Assembly: GCA_903957405.1 (NCBI GenBank)
Contig: CAJBPC010000588.1
Location: forward strand, 1-7,510
DNA from: an uncultured bacterium
GTDB taxonomy: Bacteria > Bacteroidota > Bacteroidia > Chitinophagales > Chitinophagaceae
Reading direction: 5' to 3'
DNA length: 7,510 nucleotides
The notes under the pieces were generated by a model. The model made no database searches. It was not told where the DNA came from and saw only the letters and a list, made by a program, of their open reading frames with translations. Positions 6,867 to 7,510 of the stretch are shown here, one piece after another (position 1 is the first letter of the stretch; every line of letters begins with the position of its first letter). Position numbers and translations under genes: made by a program.

Positions 6867-7337
6867 ATGGCAGCACCTACAGCAGGAACAGGCGAAAAGC
6901 AAGATCAGTTTTGGCCATTACCGAAATTTTATTTCTCCGTGGATATCGGAGAGTTTACAGACCTGGCATTCCAGGAAGTCTCCGGACTTGACATTGAGGC
7001 GGATATCATCGAGTATCGCCACGGTAACAGCCCTTTGCATTCTGTGATCAAGATGCCGGGCTTGAAGAAGTTCGCAGACATCACCCTTAAGAAGGGCGTA
7101 TTCACGACCGACAACCGTTTCTTTGAATGGATCTCAGGTATCAACCTGAACACGTACAAGCGCCTCACGGTCATCATCCGCTTGCTGGACGAAAGTACTG
7201 CAGCCAAGATGACATGGACCCTGACCAACGCTTTCCCGAAGCAGGTGACGTCTACGGACATGAATTCACAGAGCAGTGAAGCAGCGATCGAGACCATCGT
7301 GTTCGTACACGAAGGGCTGAAGATCGAAGCCGCTTAA
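6867..7337 (+). CDS. inner tube protein (T4 gp19-like / Afp1-Pvc1-type)
   Basis: The 156-residue protein is a standard-length member of the phage T4 gp19-like tail tube family found in eCIS and related systems. Recognisable blocks in order are FWPLPKFYFSVDIG (15-28), AFQEVSGLDIEADIIEYRHG (34-53), KMPGLKKFADITLKKGVF (62-79), FFEWISGINLN (85-95), VIIRLLDE (102-109), MTWTLTNAFPKQVTSTDMNS (115-134) and SSEAAIETIVFVHEGL (136-151). Such proteins fold as a beta barrel, form hexameric rings and stack into the rigid hollow tube that is expelled when the sheath contracts; cargo may sit in the lumen. The ATG at 6867 follows an A-rich leader and gives the usual N-terminus. eCIS loci commonly encode a second or third tube paralogue for the tube-baseplate junction; none lies in this window. 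Two terminator-like hairpins follow the stop. Confidence 0.96.
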   Translation: MAAPTAGTGEKQDQFWPLPKFYFSVDIGEFTDLAFQEVSGLDIEADIIEYRHGNSPLHSVIKMPGLKKFADITLKKGVFTTDNRFFEWISGINLNTYKRLTVIIRLLDESTAAKMTWTLTNAFPKQVTSTDMNSQSSEAAIETIVFVHEGLKIEAA

Positions 7338-7351
7338 TAAAGCAAATCCTT

Positions 7352-7390
7352 ACAGGGGCGGTGATATGTTCATCGCCCCTGTTATTGTTT
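7352..7390 (+). terminator. first terminator-like hairpin after the tube gene
   Basis: ACAGGGGCG (7352-7360) pairs perfectly with CGCCCCTGT (7374-7382), and three further pairs (one G-U) can form inside, leaving a 7-nt loop. The hairpin starts 14 nt after the tube stop and is followed by TATTGTTT, an interrupted T-tract. The stem is strong and GC-rich, but the T-tract is imperfect, so it may terminate only part of the transcripts or act as a 3' RNA stabiliser. Confidence 0.75.
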
Positions 7391-7394
7391 TCTG

Positions 7395-7449
7395 ACCATT
7401 TGGATTTCGCCGCAAAACTGTCTGGGGAAATCCAAATGGTTGTTTTTTT
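7395..7449 (+). terminator. second, strong intrinsic terminator
   Basis: ACCATTTGGATTTC (7395-7408) and GAAATCCAAATGGT (7427-7440) form a perfect 14-bp stem. An 18-nt loop separates them, in which CC/GG can pair further after one mismatch. The right arm runs directly into TGTTTTTTT (7441-7449). This is a textbook Rho-independent terminator on the + strand. The opposite strand has no T-run after the stem, so there is no sign of two-way function. Confidence 0.85.
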
Positions 7450-7510
7450 ATCTCTGCAAACCACCTGACACTGTGCAACGGATTCAACCCCCGATATCCT
7501 ACAATTTCAG

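Noticed and set aside
7450..7510. Possible promoter or leader for a next gene (TACAAT at 7500-7505)
   Set aside because: No -35/-33 element at proper spacing and no start codon in view; nothing supportable in this stretch.
1..7510. CRISPR arrays, tRNA/rRNA genes, insertion sequences, phage head genes
   Set aside because: No regularly spaced repeats, tRNA-like folds, transposase frames or terminal inverted repeats were seen; the phage-like genes are confined to the tail trunk.

Overview
The window looks like a chromosomal segment from a member of the Bacteroidota. It carries the end of a TonB-dependent outer-membrane receptor, its start codons lack clear Shine-Dalgarno sequences and are often preceded by A-rich stretches, and it holds the start of a contractile injection system locus of the extracellular (eCIS/Afp/PVC-like) type. 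All supported genes are on the + strand. I cannot place the organism below phylum level.

Layout. (1) Positions 2-622 are the C-terminal end of a TonB-dependent receptor, probably unrelated to what follows. (2) 697-3432 encodes a 911-residue polytopic membrane protein: about 12 membrane segments resembling the MFS/nucleotide-translocase (NTT) fold, fused to roughly 500 residues of helical HEAT-like repeats. (3) 3489-3725 encodes a 78-residue protein with two membrane segments. (4) 3738-4295 encodes a DUF4255 (Pvc16/Afp16 N-terminal type) protein, the cap or tube/sheath-terminating component of eCIS. (5) After a 164-nt gap with a sigma70-like promoter candidate, 4460-5317 encodes a 285-residue protein I cannot assign to a family. 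(6) 5327-6814 encodes the contractile sheath. (7) 6867-7337 encodes the inner tube protein. (8) Two successive hairpins (7352-7390 and 7395-7449) follow the tube gene; the second is a textbook intrinsic terminator. The last ~60 nt hold nothing I can call.

How the genes fit together. Tube, sheath and cap are the trunk of a phage-tail-like injection particle: tube hexamers stack inside sheath hexamers, and the DUF4255 protein closes the distal end. Baseplate, spike, tail-fibre, AAA+ ATPase and cargo genes are not in the window and probably lie downstream. The 285-residue gene sits between cap and sheath, 9 nt from the sheath start. It may share a transcript with sheath and tube that starts near 4389 and ends at the tandem terminators, which makes it the best candidate for an uncharacterised particle component or assembly factor. 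The two upstream membrane proteins are close enough to the cap gene to be part of the locus, but no sequence evidence ties them to its function.
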